Shown in pieces: positions 10,539-21,719 of a DNA stretch of 64,000 bases; position 1 is the first letter of the stretch, and every line of letters starts with the position of its first letter. The stretch covers positions 1-64,000 of the forward strand of contig NW_026733833.1 in NCBI RefSeq assembly GCF_028476545.1. The letters are read 5' to 3'. This stretch comes from Physella acuta. Its lineage: Eukaryota > Mollusca > Gastropoda > Physidae. Below the pieces are notes generated by a model. It saw only the letters and a list, made by a program, of their open reading frames with translations, ran no database searches and was not told where the DNA came from. A program made the translations under genes and the position numbers.

Positions 10539-13481
10539 CTAACTAATAAACGTCATATCCCCTAGCAGTAAGTCCGTTACTACAGATTTCATTGTCAAGT
10601 CATAGTCTTCACTAGCTGTTTCTAAGTCATCGAGCCCCCAATAAGCTATCCTACACATAATACCTGCCTTCAACTGCCTAAAATCTACCATCCTACCAAA
10701 ATACATTTTTTCAAACCCCACCTCTGCCCATAAATGACTAACTAAGCTGCCTACAAAGGATTCCGACAGCTGAGAGACAGGGTTGTCTGTAGCTATAGAT
10801 TTAGATACTAAATCCATAACCACAGCAGAAGCAGCAGAAAAGACATCAGCCCTTAGATTTTTAGCATCAAGAGCAGATCCAACCGCAGCCTCCATTGACT
10901 TACGGTTGGATTTGTCTCTCTTCTGCTTATCATCTAAACGCCTCCGACTTATCTCCTGTTCTGTCAACTTCTTCCTCTCAACTGCCAGTTTCCTCGCCCT
11001 ACTCCCCTCACCAATAGCAAACTTAACTAGCTTCTGTCTTTCCTGTCCATCAAGTCTTAAAAGCCACCCGACTGTGTCATTAACCCTCCCTCTAATCTTA
11101 CCATCTATAAATCCACTAGTCGCATGGGGGGCACGTCGCAACAAGTAGTCCGTCATGCCCAAGATCCGCTCAGATGCCATGTTATGCGATGAAGCAGTTG
11201 AAGCTTGTGCCAACTGCTGGGGGGTGGGGTCAGACAGATCACCATGGGTGTATCGAGCTAACTGGCGGTTAAATATGATTGAGATCTCCTTCAAGATATT
11301 TGTGAGAGTGTTCTTTACTTCACCCCTGTGGGTTTCACCAATTTTGATGAGTGCTGACAACACCAAATCCTTGTCAGCACTAAGGAGCTCATCGAAGACA
11401 TTCACAGTGGGTCTGACTAGCTCTTCTGGGTCCTTGGAAAATCTCTCCATAACATTTTCTGCCTTTTGTATCACTGGGACCATGGCCAAATTCTTGGTAT
11501 CTGAGTAAAACTTAGTCATCCATGGCCCAGTTATAGATTTTCCAATAAGCCCAAGAGCAGTGAGTTGAGCTATTACCCTAGGGTCATTTAGCTGCTCACG
11601 TATAGTTACTTTTAAACTGGATGATCCTGAGTTTACAAACTCTTTTAGGGCATCCAGATGAAAAATGATGATGCCTGCTGAGTGAAACAGGACATGCATC
11701 CGGTTACCCACATACCGGACAAACTCTCCTACTACAATTCCTTTTTCTCTGCAAAAGGCCTTGAACTTGAACCCACATGGGTCCCCACTGCTTTGTTTGT
11801 ACCTAAGCTTTGATATGCTTAAAATACAGTTTAATGTCTTAGGGCCCATATCAACCTCCAGCGCTCTTCTAGCACCCGTAGCTAATCCATCTAGGACATG
11901 AACATTACAGTTTAATTCCAGAAGGTGCGTGTCAAACAAAGTGCTGAGCTGAGTGACAGCACTATGATTGACAGGCGCCCTATCTGTTAGTGTGGACTTT
12001 ATTGAGCATATCAGTGAGAAGTACATCTCCTCCGTATTCTCAACATTCTTAAACTTACAATAAATATTAACAGCATTTCTAAGTTCAACACTGATGTGTT
12101 CAACATAGTCCACGGCCTTGCCACCTGGTAAAGGTCTCACATCAAGAGCTAAAGTTTTTCCTGGAGCAGAAATATGGACTTCATTAATATGACTTCCGTC
12201 AATGGAAGTGGCATCCCACGACAACGTTATGCTGTCATGAGATGCCAGTGCCTCAGCAACCTGCAGGTCAGCCAAAATGCCTATTTCATAGGCCATTTGA
12301 GCCACTGTAGACTGCTGAGGCACACAGTCAATTACAAATCCAGCTTCCTGCTCCAGGAAAAACTTTAGCAGCTGACCAGCAGCACCTACAGAAACATTGT
12401 TAATTAGGGCTCTATACATACATAACCGTGTCTCTGCACTGTATGTCTTTCCCTCTTTCAATATTTTTTTTTCTGGTCTTTCTGCCTTACTCTCCTCGAG
12501 TTCAGCTAACAAATAGTCGTACATTTCATTGGTCTGTTTAACAGTTTTCTTCAACTGTGAAATAATGCTATCCTTTTCATTTAATTCCTGTTTTAAATAA
12601 TTTATCATCCTGATGTATCTTCTTTTAGCCTGGTTTAAGCTTTTGATTTTTAATTTCCTTTGTTTTTCTATATTAACCACAGCTGGCTTTAAAACTTTGG
12701 AAGGTGAGGACTTGGATGGTGAGGTTTTAGAAGGGGACTTTTGTGTAGGGGACCTTTGGGGGGGGGACCATTTGGGTGGGGACTTTTTGGCTGTAGGCTT
12801 TTTGTGGGCTGTTTTTAATTGGGCATTTATCTGTTTCTGTTGTTCTAGTTGTGCAGTTAGTCTTTTTATTTTTTGATTCAAGTGTTTAATTTTATAAACT
12901 TTGTTGGTTTCTAGTTCCATTTTAAATTCCTTGACTTGCATTTTTAACTTTTTATTTGTCTTGACCAAAATAGTTGTAGACTTTCTTTTTAGAGCACACT
13001 TTGAACAATCAGTTTTTAATTTCTTAGTTCCTTCTTCAACTACAACTTCTTGCTCTGGCTGCATCACTTGAACTTCTTCTTGGACCACAACCGGTTTAGG
13101 TCTAATTTGTGGCAATTTAAATGGTGTTTCAAGAAATTGAACAATTTGAGACCAGTGCCTTGTTACTGTAAATTTTTTAAACGAGTCACATGGACGTTGC
13201 ACACTATTGTAGAGTTGTTTAGTGTTATGGCTGAAACTCTCAGGTTGTCTTTCTTTAAAAATTTCTTCAAGTATTTTTACAGTTGGAACAATTTTTTTTG
13301 TATTTTTCATCCAAAGATAAATGACATGCCCAAGTTTAATTTCAACAGCCTGGTGAATATTATTGTACGTATTGACCAAGTTTTTCAAATCATTACGAGT
13401 ATGTACAGGCTCACCTGAACATTCAGTTTCCATGTTGGTTACTTCTGCTGAACCAGAAGAAGTACTTGCAAGATCCGACAT
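10539..13481 (-). CDS. Intact DDE-type DNA transposase (hAT-like or unclassified)
   Basis: This is the only long intact gene here, about 980 residues from the chosen start. Residue numbers below count from an ATG eight codons upstream (13505). The catalytic pattern is that of cut-and-paste DDE transposases. A first Asp lies in LSWDATSIDG (D431) and a second in LTDRAPVNH (D508). A C-x2-H motif lies in NCNVHVLDG (C533, H536). A late Glu lies in NMASERILG (E779) after a long helical insertion, as in hAT-type enzymes. The N-terminal third has two coiled-coil-like Lys/Glu-rich segments (about 170-235 and 285-345). Between them is an S-P-x-K tract (about 242-270) like those that bind DNA in histone H1 tails. 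There is no BED finger that I can see, only C167/C170. I prefer the ATG at 13481 because a splice acceptor (tttttttttctcag) ends at 13483 on this strand. The assignment is by motif reading only. It may be an active transposon protein or a domesticated one. Confidence 0.75.
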   Translation of the reverse strand: MSDLASTSSGSAEVTNMETECSGEPVHTRNDLKNLVNTYNNIHQAVEIKLGHVIYLWMKNTKKIVPTVKILEEIFKERQPESFSHNTKQLYNSVQRPCDSFKKFTVTRHWSQIVQFLETPFKLPQIRPKPVVVQEEVQVMQPEQEVVVEEGTKKLKTDCSKCALKRKSTTILVKTNKKLKMQVKEFKMELETNKVYKIKHLNQKIKRLTAQLEQQKQINAQLKTAHKKPTAKKSPPKWSPPQRSPTQKSPSKTSPSKSSPSKVLKPAVVNIEKQRKLKIKSLNQAKRRYIRMINYLKQELNEKDSIISQLKKTVKQTNEMYDYLLAELEESKAERPEKKILKEGKTYSAETRLCMYRALINNVSVGAAGQLLKFFLEQEAGFVIDCVPQQSTVAQMAYEIGILADLQVAEALASHDSITLSWDATSIDGSHINEVHISAPGKTLALDVRPLPGGKAVDYVEHISVELRNAVNIYCKFKNVENTEEMYFSLICSIKSTLTDRAPVNHSAVTQLSTLFDTHLLELNCNVHVLDGLATGARRALEVDMGPKTLNCILSISKLRYKQSSGDPCGFKFKAFCREKGIVVGEFVRYVGNRMHVLFHSAGIIIFHLDALKEFVNSGSSSLKVTIREQLNDPRVIAQLTALGLIGKSITGPWMTKFYSDTKNLAMVPVIQKAENVMERFSKDPEELVRPTVNVFDELLSADKDLVLSALIKIGETHRGEVKNTLTNILKEISIIFNRQLARYTHGDLSDPTPQQLAQASTASSHNMASERILGMTDYLLRRAPHATSGFIDGKIRGRVNDTVGWLLRLDGQERQKLVKFAIGEGSRARKLAVERKKLTEQEISRRRLDDKQKRDKSNRKSMEAAVGSALDAKNLRADVFSAASAVVMDLVSKSIATDNPVSQLSESFVGSLVSHLWAEVGFEKMYFGRMVDFRQLKAGIMCRIAYWGLDDLETASEDYDLTMKSVVTDLLLGDMTFIS

Positions 13482-13482
13482 T

Positions 13483-13569
13483 CTGAGAAAAAAAAAGATT
13501 GACAAAATTTAATAATAATGAATATTATCTATAAAAGACAACCTGCTATTTTAGCCTAATTATACTCAC
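13483..13569 (-). other. Short 5' UTR intron of the transposase gene
   Basis: On the minus strand a donor GGTGAGTATA (GT at 13569-13568) and an acceptor with a long T tract ending CTCAG at 13483 bound 87 bp. The acceptor sits one base before the ATG at 13481. If spliced, the upstream exon (from 13570) is non-coding and residues 1-8 of the longer frame are not translated. Confidence 0.5.
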
Positions 13570-14920
13570 CAACCACCAAAAATGTCACAAAACCACCACC
13601 CAAAAAATCTAACATTGAAGTTCATCCCCCCACCCCCCCCCCCCCAAAAAAAATCACTAATTCAGAAACCTGAAACATTGCCTTATTAGGCCCCTAAAAA
13701 GTTATTAATAATAAGGTATGGATCACTCCACAAGTACTAATAAAATAATATAATAACTGTTTGAGGTGGTATGTAATTAATTGATGACTAGTCTATTTTA
13801 AAAAAAAGGTATTGATGTAATTGTAAGCGGTCATCGGCATCTGCGTGCTACCCAACCAAAGTACAGAACACACGAGTCACCACACGCGATTACTAACATT
13901 AAACAAAACTCTATTGATATCTATTATCTTATCATAACAATACAGTTTTTGAATAAGTAAATAAAGCCTATCCGCCTCTCCGGGGCTAAATTATCAACAC
14001 TTTATTTCATATTGTAAGCGCGAAAAAAGTTTTTTCTCAAGTGAAGTGTTTTTTTATGCTAACAATTCGTCAGAGCCCACCCCACCCCTTTACCTTTTCC
14101 GGAATCGGCAATTAGATTATTATAAATTCATAAAAAATGGCGTCTTAAAAAAAAAGAGGGTTGGCCACTTGCAGGCGCAAATGTATTGTTTTCAGCCTAA
14201 TTTCATTAAACAAATCTAGTTTTATTTGATAGTAAAGATGTTATAAAAATTGGGTCTAATAAAAAAGTTATTGGGTAACGCACCTGCTTTAGTTAATTCG
14301 ACTTGAAACACAAGCTAAATACGCGTGACTTTCTCTCGACGGCCTCGTGAAAGACAAAGGAAGAAATTAGGTCAAGCTAGCATTATTAAAATGTTAATTA
14401 TTCGCCCTGTAAATACATGGGCAGTTTCGAGTACAAATCTTTCCGATTACGATACAATCCTTATTTTTAACTATAATGTACTTCATGAGAAAGAAAAGAT
14501 TCGATATTTTACATGTCCGCCCAAAACACGGGTGCTTCAAAACCGCGAGAACGAGACTTCACGAAACGAAAAGCCTACTTATGGGGATTGGTTAAACAAT
14601 TTAATTAAATTGAATAAAATTATTTAGGCCTAGAGATGGCCTAATAAAAATAGCCCAAATCTGACCAAACTAAAAAACAAAAAGGTTCTCTTCTTAAATA
14701 AAGAATAAAACGTATTGTCATCTCTCACAGTTAATATGAATATGATTAGTAGGATTGTCTTTAGTAGGCCTATGGCTATTAGTATTAAATCTAAATTTGG
14801 CCTAATATATTATATAATTTGTATTGGGCATGCATTAGCTGATCTATTGTGTATTATTTAGAGTAGCATTTAGGTCTTCAGGACTATATAAGATATAGAT
14901 CTATATATAAATAAAATATG
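13570..14920. other. Region upstream of the transposase; no further gene
   Basis: Contains a C tract at about 13626-13645 and CpG-richer patches at 13830-13890 and 14270-14350 that could include its promoter. A 100-codon plus-strand frame at 14325-14627 has no recognisable domain and AT-driven composition, so it is not called as a gene. Confidence 0.4.
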
Positions 14921-14925
14921 AATGG

Positions 14926-15147
14926 TGGGATAGTGTGGTTGAGTGGTAGAGCGTTTTACTAATAGCCAGAAGTCGAGCTTGCATCTAGGTTCAGATTTAT
15001 GGCTGCAGTATAGCTTACTCACCACAGCTTTTATGGGTACTGACTAGTACAGTAGTAGGCATAGTGCCGAACATATCCATCCCTTTATATTTTGAGGTCA
15101 TATAAACTGGTGAACTCTACTTCACTTGCTCCCATGGACTGTCAGAC
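14926..15147 (+). repeat. SINE family A, full-length but diverged
   Basis: Starts GTGGGATAGTGTGGTTGAGTG with A-box-like sequence and a weak B box. It then follows the body order tatgggtactgac, gcatagtgccgaac, atccctttatat, gaactctacttcact. Confidence 0.75.
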
Positions 15148-15689
15148 TGTTAGACTGACTGTCAAAGAGTTTTCAGCATTAAAATGCTTGAATTTATCCT
15201 TAAATGGATGATGGCATACCAGATAACCCAATTTGTAGGCCAACTAGAAGGTTATAAAATAAATATTCTGCACCCTAATTTCTAGCAAGAGTACATTACT
15301 GTTTATAAGCAAATATTTTGTTGCCCAAAATTTTATTGTCCAAACCAAATATGATAATATGCACAGATTGAAAAAAAGTGACGTCACCTCTTGCTTTTAG
15401 ATTCGTGATTATGAATGTGATTCATTATTAATATCATCAAGGGTTAGGGTTAAATTCTTTTTTAGATTCTTTTTATTCAGACTGTAGAAATTTAGAGTTT
15501 AAGTTTAAGATGTTTAGTTTAGATTTTTTAAATAGACGATAGCAAGTGTGTATCTGTCTACTCTTCTTCTGATTGGGGCCTTGATGAAGCTGAGTGCAGT
15601 ATAGGACATTTCTCGCTAAATCTATTTTGGTTCCTAAGTATAATACTTTTTAAAATTTCAAAAAAAAGTTTATGGTTTACATTACATTC
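15148..15689. other. AT-rich intergenic, no gene seen
   Basis: No open frame or recognised repeat. Confidence 0.5.
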
Positions 15690-15970
15690 CTTTATGTTAA
15701 CATTTCTATCTCATCATCTCATCATTGCTGATGGTATACATTTCTCAAACATTGATTGTTAATATTTGATTTAGGCTGATTGTTTATTGTTAGCATTTCA
15801 TAAAGGCTCAGTTAACATTTTTTCATAGTATAAGCCTGATTGATAACATTTCAACAGTGCTCATGGTTAACATTTCATCATTGTAGAAGCTAACATTTCA
15901 TGGGTTGATTGTTAACTTTTCTTTAATGGTGATTTTTAGCATGTCATAAAAGTTTATGATTAACTGTTCA
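15690..15970. repeat. Degenerate ~32-bp tandem repeat
   Basis: The phrase gttaacatttca with variants recurs about nine times at roughly 30-35 bp spacing, joined by gattgtta, catagt or tcattg. It is old and much diverged. Confidence 0.6.
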
Positions 15971-16385
15971 GCACGGCTGCTTGTTTTAGTGGAGCTGTTC
16001 TACGTTCTCTTTGTCTTTGCTTCTAATCTATTTTCTGTCTACTTGATATGCCTCTGAATTTTTTGTTTCATCTAAGATGTACATGTTTAAATGTTTTCAA
16101 TTATCTTTCCTATTCTAAGCATTCCTCACTGTTAGATAATGTAACATTGCGAGATTGATTGTTGCTTTTTAATTTAATCTTTTTTAAAGCTTTCATTTAA
16201 GTCGATTGAATTAAAAAGTAAAAAGAAAAATAAATTTACATAAAGATTTATAAAGCTACGGATTAAAGCAAAAAGTCCACCCACATATATGTCCTAAATC
16301 ATTCACTAATCACCATTTTTCTGTAAACTAAATTGTACGTTTGATATATCGAAAATACGAAATTTCTCGTGGTTAAAAAAATTGC

Positions 16386-17443
16386 GTTGGAGCTCGTTTT
16401 TCCGTTCTTTTCTTTTTTCATCAGTAAATCTATTTAGAGGTAAAACGTGGCTTAATGAGTATGTAACTTGGACAGACATGCATGTATTCATTTTAAGACA
16501 TTCCCTAGAATTGGAGTTTTATTCGATTATTTTCCGCTTTGGCCCAGGTTTCCTTATAGAGGGTTCCTAAGAGAGGTATGTAGGTTAATGTTTCCTGTCA
16601 ATTTAAGCTGCTGAAAGAACAAGCTGCGCTGGGGTTTTTTTTTATGAGCATGACGAAATTCTATTCCTGATTACAAGGATTTGAGTTGCAAGGTTTTGAA
16701 TGATACTTTTAATAATTTGCTTGATACTTAAGTGAGACTTTCCTGCTTACAGGCTATCTAAAAATAACATTTATATTTGCGTTTAGTTTATCGTTGATAT
16801 TTTTTAAATGATAAATTTTAGACCAAATAAAAAATACCATAAAGGTAATTAACAAAGCAGCTTCATTGTGCTATGTCTTAACATTTAGATTTAAAGGGAA
16901 AAAAATGTTTTTTTTTTAAATTTATATTGATTTCATTAATTGAAGGCATTGAAAGTTCATTTGTGTAAGATACCTCTTATTTGTATAAACCTGTTAGAGT
17001 CATAGTGTTAAGTCATTACAACTATAGTCAGCTTATCTATATTTATATAAAAACTTGTCTTTATAAGGTAAGAGACACCAGCTAAACTCTATTTGGTATC
17101 AAATTCTCCTTCAATTCTCCCATATTAGTCCTTTGTAATGAAAATTATTATGGTGCAATTTCGGTTGTCGTCTTTTATTGAATTATATCCCCTTACAATT
17201 TTAAAGAAGAGATTTTTTTTATTTAGCACAAGCTTTGAAAATAATAGTGTTAGTGTGCTTCAATATCTAACTGTATGTATTTTGTTATATTAATTGTATG
17301 TGTTAGTCCACATTTATTTTTACCCTTTCCCCATTCTTTATAATTCTCTCCCCTTATTATTACTGATCTTTTGTTTGACACTACTTACAAAAAAACTTTA
17401 AAAATGTAGACTTTGTGTGTTCATTTTGCATTTCAGTCTGTAT
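16386..17443. repeat. 1,058-bp tandem duplication, copy 1
   Basis: Starts GTTGGAGCTCGTTTTTCCGT and ends tttcagtctgtat. It is followed at once by a second copy. Every anchor compared between the copies is offset by exactly 1,058, including the homopolymer runs at about 16899-16917. The left boundary and the sequence after copy 2 share gttg. No gene is seen inside; a 61-72-codon frame is repeated in both copies. Confidence 0.95.
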
Positions 17444-18501
17444 GTTGGAGCTCGTTTTTCCGTTCTTTTCTTTTTTCATCAGTAAATCTATTTAGAGGTA
17501 AAACGTGGCTTAATGAGTATGTAACTTGGACAGACATGCATGTATTCATTTTAAGACATTCCCTAGAATTGGAGTTTTATTCGATTATTTTCCGCTTTGG
17601 CCCAGGTTTCCTTATAGAGGGTTCCTAAGAGAGGTATGTAGGTTAATGTTTCCTGTCAATTTAAGCTGCTGAAAGAACAAGCTGCGCTGGGGTTTTTTTT
17701 TATGAGCATGACGAAATTCTATTCCTGATTACAAGGATTTGAGTTGCAAGGTTTTGAATGATACTTTTAATAATTTGCTTGATACTTAAGTGAGACTTTC
17801 CTGCTTACAGGCTATCTAAAAATAACATTTATATTTGCGTTTAGTTTATCGTTGATATTTTTTAAATGATAAATTTTAGACCAAATAAAAAATACCATAA
17901 AGGTAATTAACAAAGCAGCTTCATTGTGCTATGTCTTAACATTTAGATTTAAAGGGAAAAAAATGTTTTTTTTTTAAATTTATATTGATTTCATTAATTG
18001 AAGGCATTGAAAGTTCATTTGTGTAAGATACCTCTTATTTGTATAAACCTGTTAGAGTCATAGTGTTAAGTCATTACAACTATAGTCAGCTTATCTATAT
18101 TTATATAAAAACTTGTCTTTATAAGGTAAGAGACACCAGCTAAACTCTATTTGGTATCAAATTCTCCTTCAATTCTCCCATATTAGTCCTTTGTAATGAA
18201 AATTATTATGGTGCAATTTCGGTTGTCGTCTTTTATTGAATTATATCCCCTTACAATTTTAAAGAAGAGATTTTTTTTATTTAGCACAAGCTTTGAAAAT
18301 AATAGTGTTAGTGTGCTTCAATATCTAACTGTATGTATTTTGTTATATTAATTGTATGTGTTAGTCCACATTTATTTTTACCCTTTCCCCATTCTTTATA
18401 ATTCTCTCCCCTTATTATTACTGATCTTTTGTTTGACACTACTTACAAAAAAACTTTAAAAATGTAGACTTTGTGTGTTCATTTTGCATTTCAGTCTGTA
18501 T
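17444..18501. repeat. 1,058-bp tandem duplication, copy 2
   Basis: Identical by eye to copy 1 with no indel found. It ends before gttgcccat at 18502. This is a very recent duplication, an allelic length variant, or an assembly artefact. Confidence 0.95.
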
Positions 18502-18589
18502 GTTGCCCATATGTTTTCACTATTTATTTTCCTCTACAAATTTAAGAAAGCTGATACATTGTTACAGATTAATGCAAACTTTTTTTTTT

Positions 18590-19320
18590 AAATAATAGGC
18601 TCAATACATTTTGATGTGCTTTATTATCCATTTTTATCAAAATGTATAAATATAGGGTGTGTATCTCATCAAAATGTATAAATAGGGTTGTCTCCCTGTA
18701 TAAGTAATCCTCCTTTCATAAAAATATATCCCTTTGTAAAGATTTCACAACACTCCTTTCACACAGCTTGTTGATGAAATCTTAAAATAATAATATTGTA
18801 TTAGTGTGCTTGGGCTATCTGTTTGTTATCCTTTGTTTATTGACACTTTCATGCAAATCTGACCCCTAATTAATTTTTTTACAAATTGTTTGACACGGCT
18901 TGTTACAAAAATGCAAGTGTAAACATGCTTAAATGTCTGTTTATTTTTATGACATTGTAAATATGGTTGTCTCCCTTCTTAAATTTTTGTAGTCCCCACC
19001 CACCCCCCTTCCCCTTAAAAGTTTAATGGCTGCTCCTTAGATAAAATTCATTTAAATATATGTTAACTGACTGAATTCTATGTATACTTGCTTATCTGTT
19101 TGTTTTTATTAATACTTATATCGGGTTGTCCCCCTTTCTTACAATTCTTCCCCCCTTGTACATTTTTTTGACTGCCCCTTTGACACAACTTGTTACACAC
19201 GTTGGCTGCTTTTATCATAACCTATATGTGGTTGTCCCCCTTCACACAATTCTCCCCCCTTCAAATCTTTTTTTGACTAATCCTTTGACATAGATTGTTA
19301 AAAATAATCTTAACAAGAAC
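18590..19320. repeat. Old ~190-bp degenerate repeats
   Basis: Phrases recur in the same order: gttgtctcccttctt, caattctcccc, ttttttgac, cctttgacacaacttgtta, agtgtgcttaaatatctg. They also occur inside the 1,058-bp unit (about 17310-17400), so the duplication arose within an older satellite-like tract. Confidence 0.5.
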
Positions 19321-19852
19321 ACACATCTTAGTTTACACAGGTATCCCAGTGTTTACACTCGACCCATCCAACACAACTTGGGGTGTTGTTTTTGTGACTG
19401 GGATGGGCTGTTGGACTATGGGCCTGTATGGCTTGTGCTCAAGATAGTGTTATCAGTTGGGGTTGTCATAGTTAACAATTCTATCTGGCTGCTGTGTGTA
19501 AACTTGCTGCAGAGCTGATTTGTCGTTGTTTTTTTTTCCCTCCTTCTTCTGTTTGATTTAACTTGAAAGATGTGCAAGATTTGAAGATAATGTCTTGAGT
19601 AGTCTGATAAGAATTATTGGCCTCTCTGTGGCGACAAAGATATTTGTATGAGAACTATATAATGTACCAGCTTAAACCTGTGTTTAGCTACGGTAAAATA
19701 AATGGCATAACTCTGTCATGGATGCCTGTCCAGATTTCCATTTTTGCCTAAACCATGTTGTAGCTTCAACAGCTGATGAACAACATGCTTTCTTAAGTGT
19801 CTGTGCCGTAGTAGAGGACCCATCAGCCATTCCCATGCATAACTATATTCTC

Positions 19853-20262
19853 ATGCTTTGGCGAAGACAAAGTTGCCAGATTTGACGAAGGCAAAGTTGC
19901 CAGATTTGACGAAGGCAAAGTTGCCAGATTTGACGAAGGCGAAGTCGCCAGATTTGACGAAGGCAAAGTTGCCAGATTTGACGAAAGCAAAGTTGCCAGA
20001 TTTGACGAAGGCAAAGTTGCCAGATTTGATGAAGTCAAAGTTGCCAGATTTGATGAAGTCAAAGTTGCCAGATTTGATGAAGGCAAAGTTGCCAGATTTG
20101 ACGAAGGCAAAGTTGCCAGTTTGACGAAGGCAAAGTTGCCAGATTTAACGAAGGCAAAGTTGCCAGATTCGACGAAGGCAAAGTTGCCAGTTTGACAAAG
20201 GCAAATTTGCCAGATTTGACGAAGGCAAAGTTGCCAGATTTGATGAGGGAAAAGTTGCTATA
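19853..20262. repeat. 24-bp minisatellite, open on both strands
   Basis: About 17 copies of a 24-bp unit containing GACGAAGGCAAAGTTGCCAG then ATTT. Because 24 is a multiple of 3, it stays open on the plus strand as repeated AKLPDLTK and on the minus strand as repeated SSNLATLP. The unit holds the palindrome ggcaaagttgcc. Later units have single-base losses that break the frame. It is not considered a gene. Confidence 0.95.
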
Positions 20263-20887
20263 CCAATGACTGAAGAAACAAAAGAATGAAATGGCACACT
20301 ACTTGGCGGCTTATATATATTGCTTAAAATAATGTTCTTAAATTATGAATAGAACGTATGGTTCTAAATGTAAAGAATTGGGTCTAGGACATTACACCCC
20401 CCCTTTTACCCCCAGAGTCAATACCCCTGTCAATTACACCCCCACGATCCCCATTAGGAAAAACCCAAACCTGTATCTGACTCTAACACTGGCCCTGATT
20501 GGGAGGGGGGGGGGTGCCCTTCTCCCTTAAAAATTAAATGCAGATAATCAATACATTGAAGAAAATTGATTTTCAAAATATTTTAATTGAATGCCAATCG
20601 GAAGATTATTTGATTTTTATTTAATCAGTTCATTTGTTGTCTTTATCTGGCATGCAAATACAAATATTGGATTTTAAAAAAAAATTGAGCTAAATATATT
20701 AGGGTGTCAGGAAGTTTATTATTTCTTCAAAGTTCCTTTTAACAGAGATCAATAGAAACAGTTTAAATTTATATTGTGGTATTAATGACAATTTAATTTT
20801 TGATGAACGTACCGTAGTTGGTTTAGATTATTTTTCTTTCATAGTTTTTGTATTCATATTAAGGAGGAGAAGGGGGACGACTTAAAA
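20263..20887. other. AT-rich intergenic
   Basis: Includes a short run of degenerate ttacaccccc phrases at 20390-20450 and a G tract near 20500. No gene is seen. Confidence 0.5.
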
Positions 20888-20895
20888 TTTCCAAG

Positions 20896-21045
20896 CAGAC
20901 TTTTTTTCCGGGGTGGGGGGGGGGGGGGGGGGGGGGTTAACATTTTCTGGGGGGCGGACACTGGTAAAAGTATATATTTTCTAAAAAAATTCCATTTCGT
21001 TCGGAAAAAGGGGGGGGGGGGTGCAGATGCCTGGAAGAAACTCTG
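20896..21045. mobile_element. hAT-like MITE, family A, perfect target duplication
   Basis: Starts CAGACTTTTTTTCCGGGG and ends GATGCCTGGAAGAAACTCTG. The flanking 8 bp are TTTCCAAG on both sides (20888-20895 and 21046-21053). The left end lacks the usual gtttcttc but still begins with CAG at the duplication boundary. Confidence 0.9.
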
Positions 21046-21053
21046 TTTCCAAG

Positions 21054-21719
21054 CGGTCTGACACCGTATATTCCAAAACAAACAGCATTACTAAAGTTCA
21101 CTGGATATATCTATGTATCATTAACCTCATATCTGTTTCATTATGTTTGTTTGAAAAAATGTTTTAGGAGTTTGAGAAAACCTGCTTTGGAAAGGGTATG
21201 TGTCTTGTTCAGTGTAAACAAATTTATTACAAAAAACATGGTTTGGATGTTTAAAAAAGTGCACGACATGTTTAATCTTGATGGGGATATCTGGGTCAAA
21301 GTATGTCACCTCATTCTAAAAATAGCTGGAAGATTTTTTTTTTTGAATAGGTAAATTTATGATGCTGTTGAAAAGTGGTCTGGGCTCCACCCTTGACTGA
21401 ACAGGGACTGTGTCTTTTAATTTGGATGTACTTACTTCTCTGCCCCATCCACCACATACCAATGGCTTACGCTGGGGGGATGTTAAGGGCTGAAGGAGGG
21501 GGTTTGGGTGGGGGTGTCCCCACCCTTAAAGTGAATGTTTTATTTTTCGCTGAAGTGTCAGTTTATGTTAAGCATTTACACATTTTGAACGTCATCATAG
21601 AACATCATGACACCACGATTTTACAATGTATACGTGTGTGTGCTGTCATGTGTGTGTATGAATATCTATATTTATGTTCTCTCCCTTTCTCTCTCTCTCA
21701 GTCTTTCTCTCTACAGAGG
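21054..21719. other. Intergenic, no gene seen
   Basis: AT-rich sequence with a short (TC)n stretch at 21680-21712. Small frames here have no recognisable product. Confidence 0.45.

Noticed and set aside
10783-13418. Plus-strand frames of 64-122 codons
   Set aside because: Antisense shadows of the transposase gene.
14325-14627. 100-codon plus-strand frame
   Set aside because: No recognisable motif, AT-driven codons, no splice or promoter support; kept only as a note.
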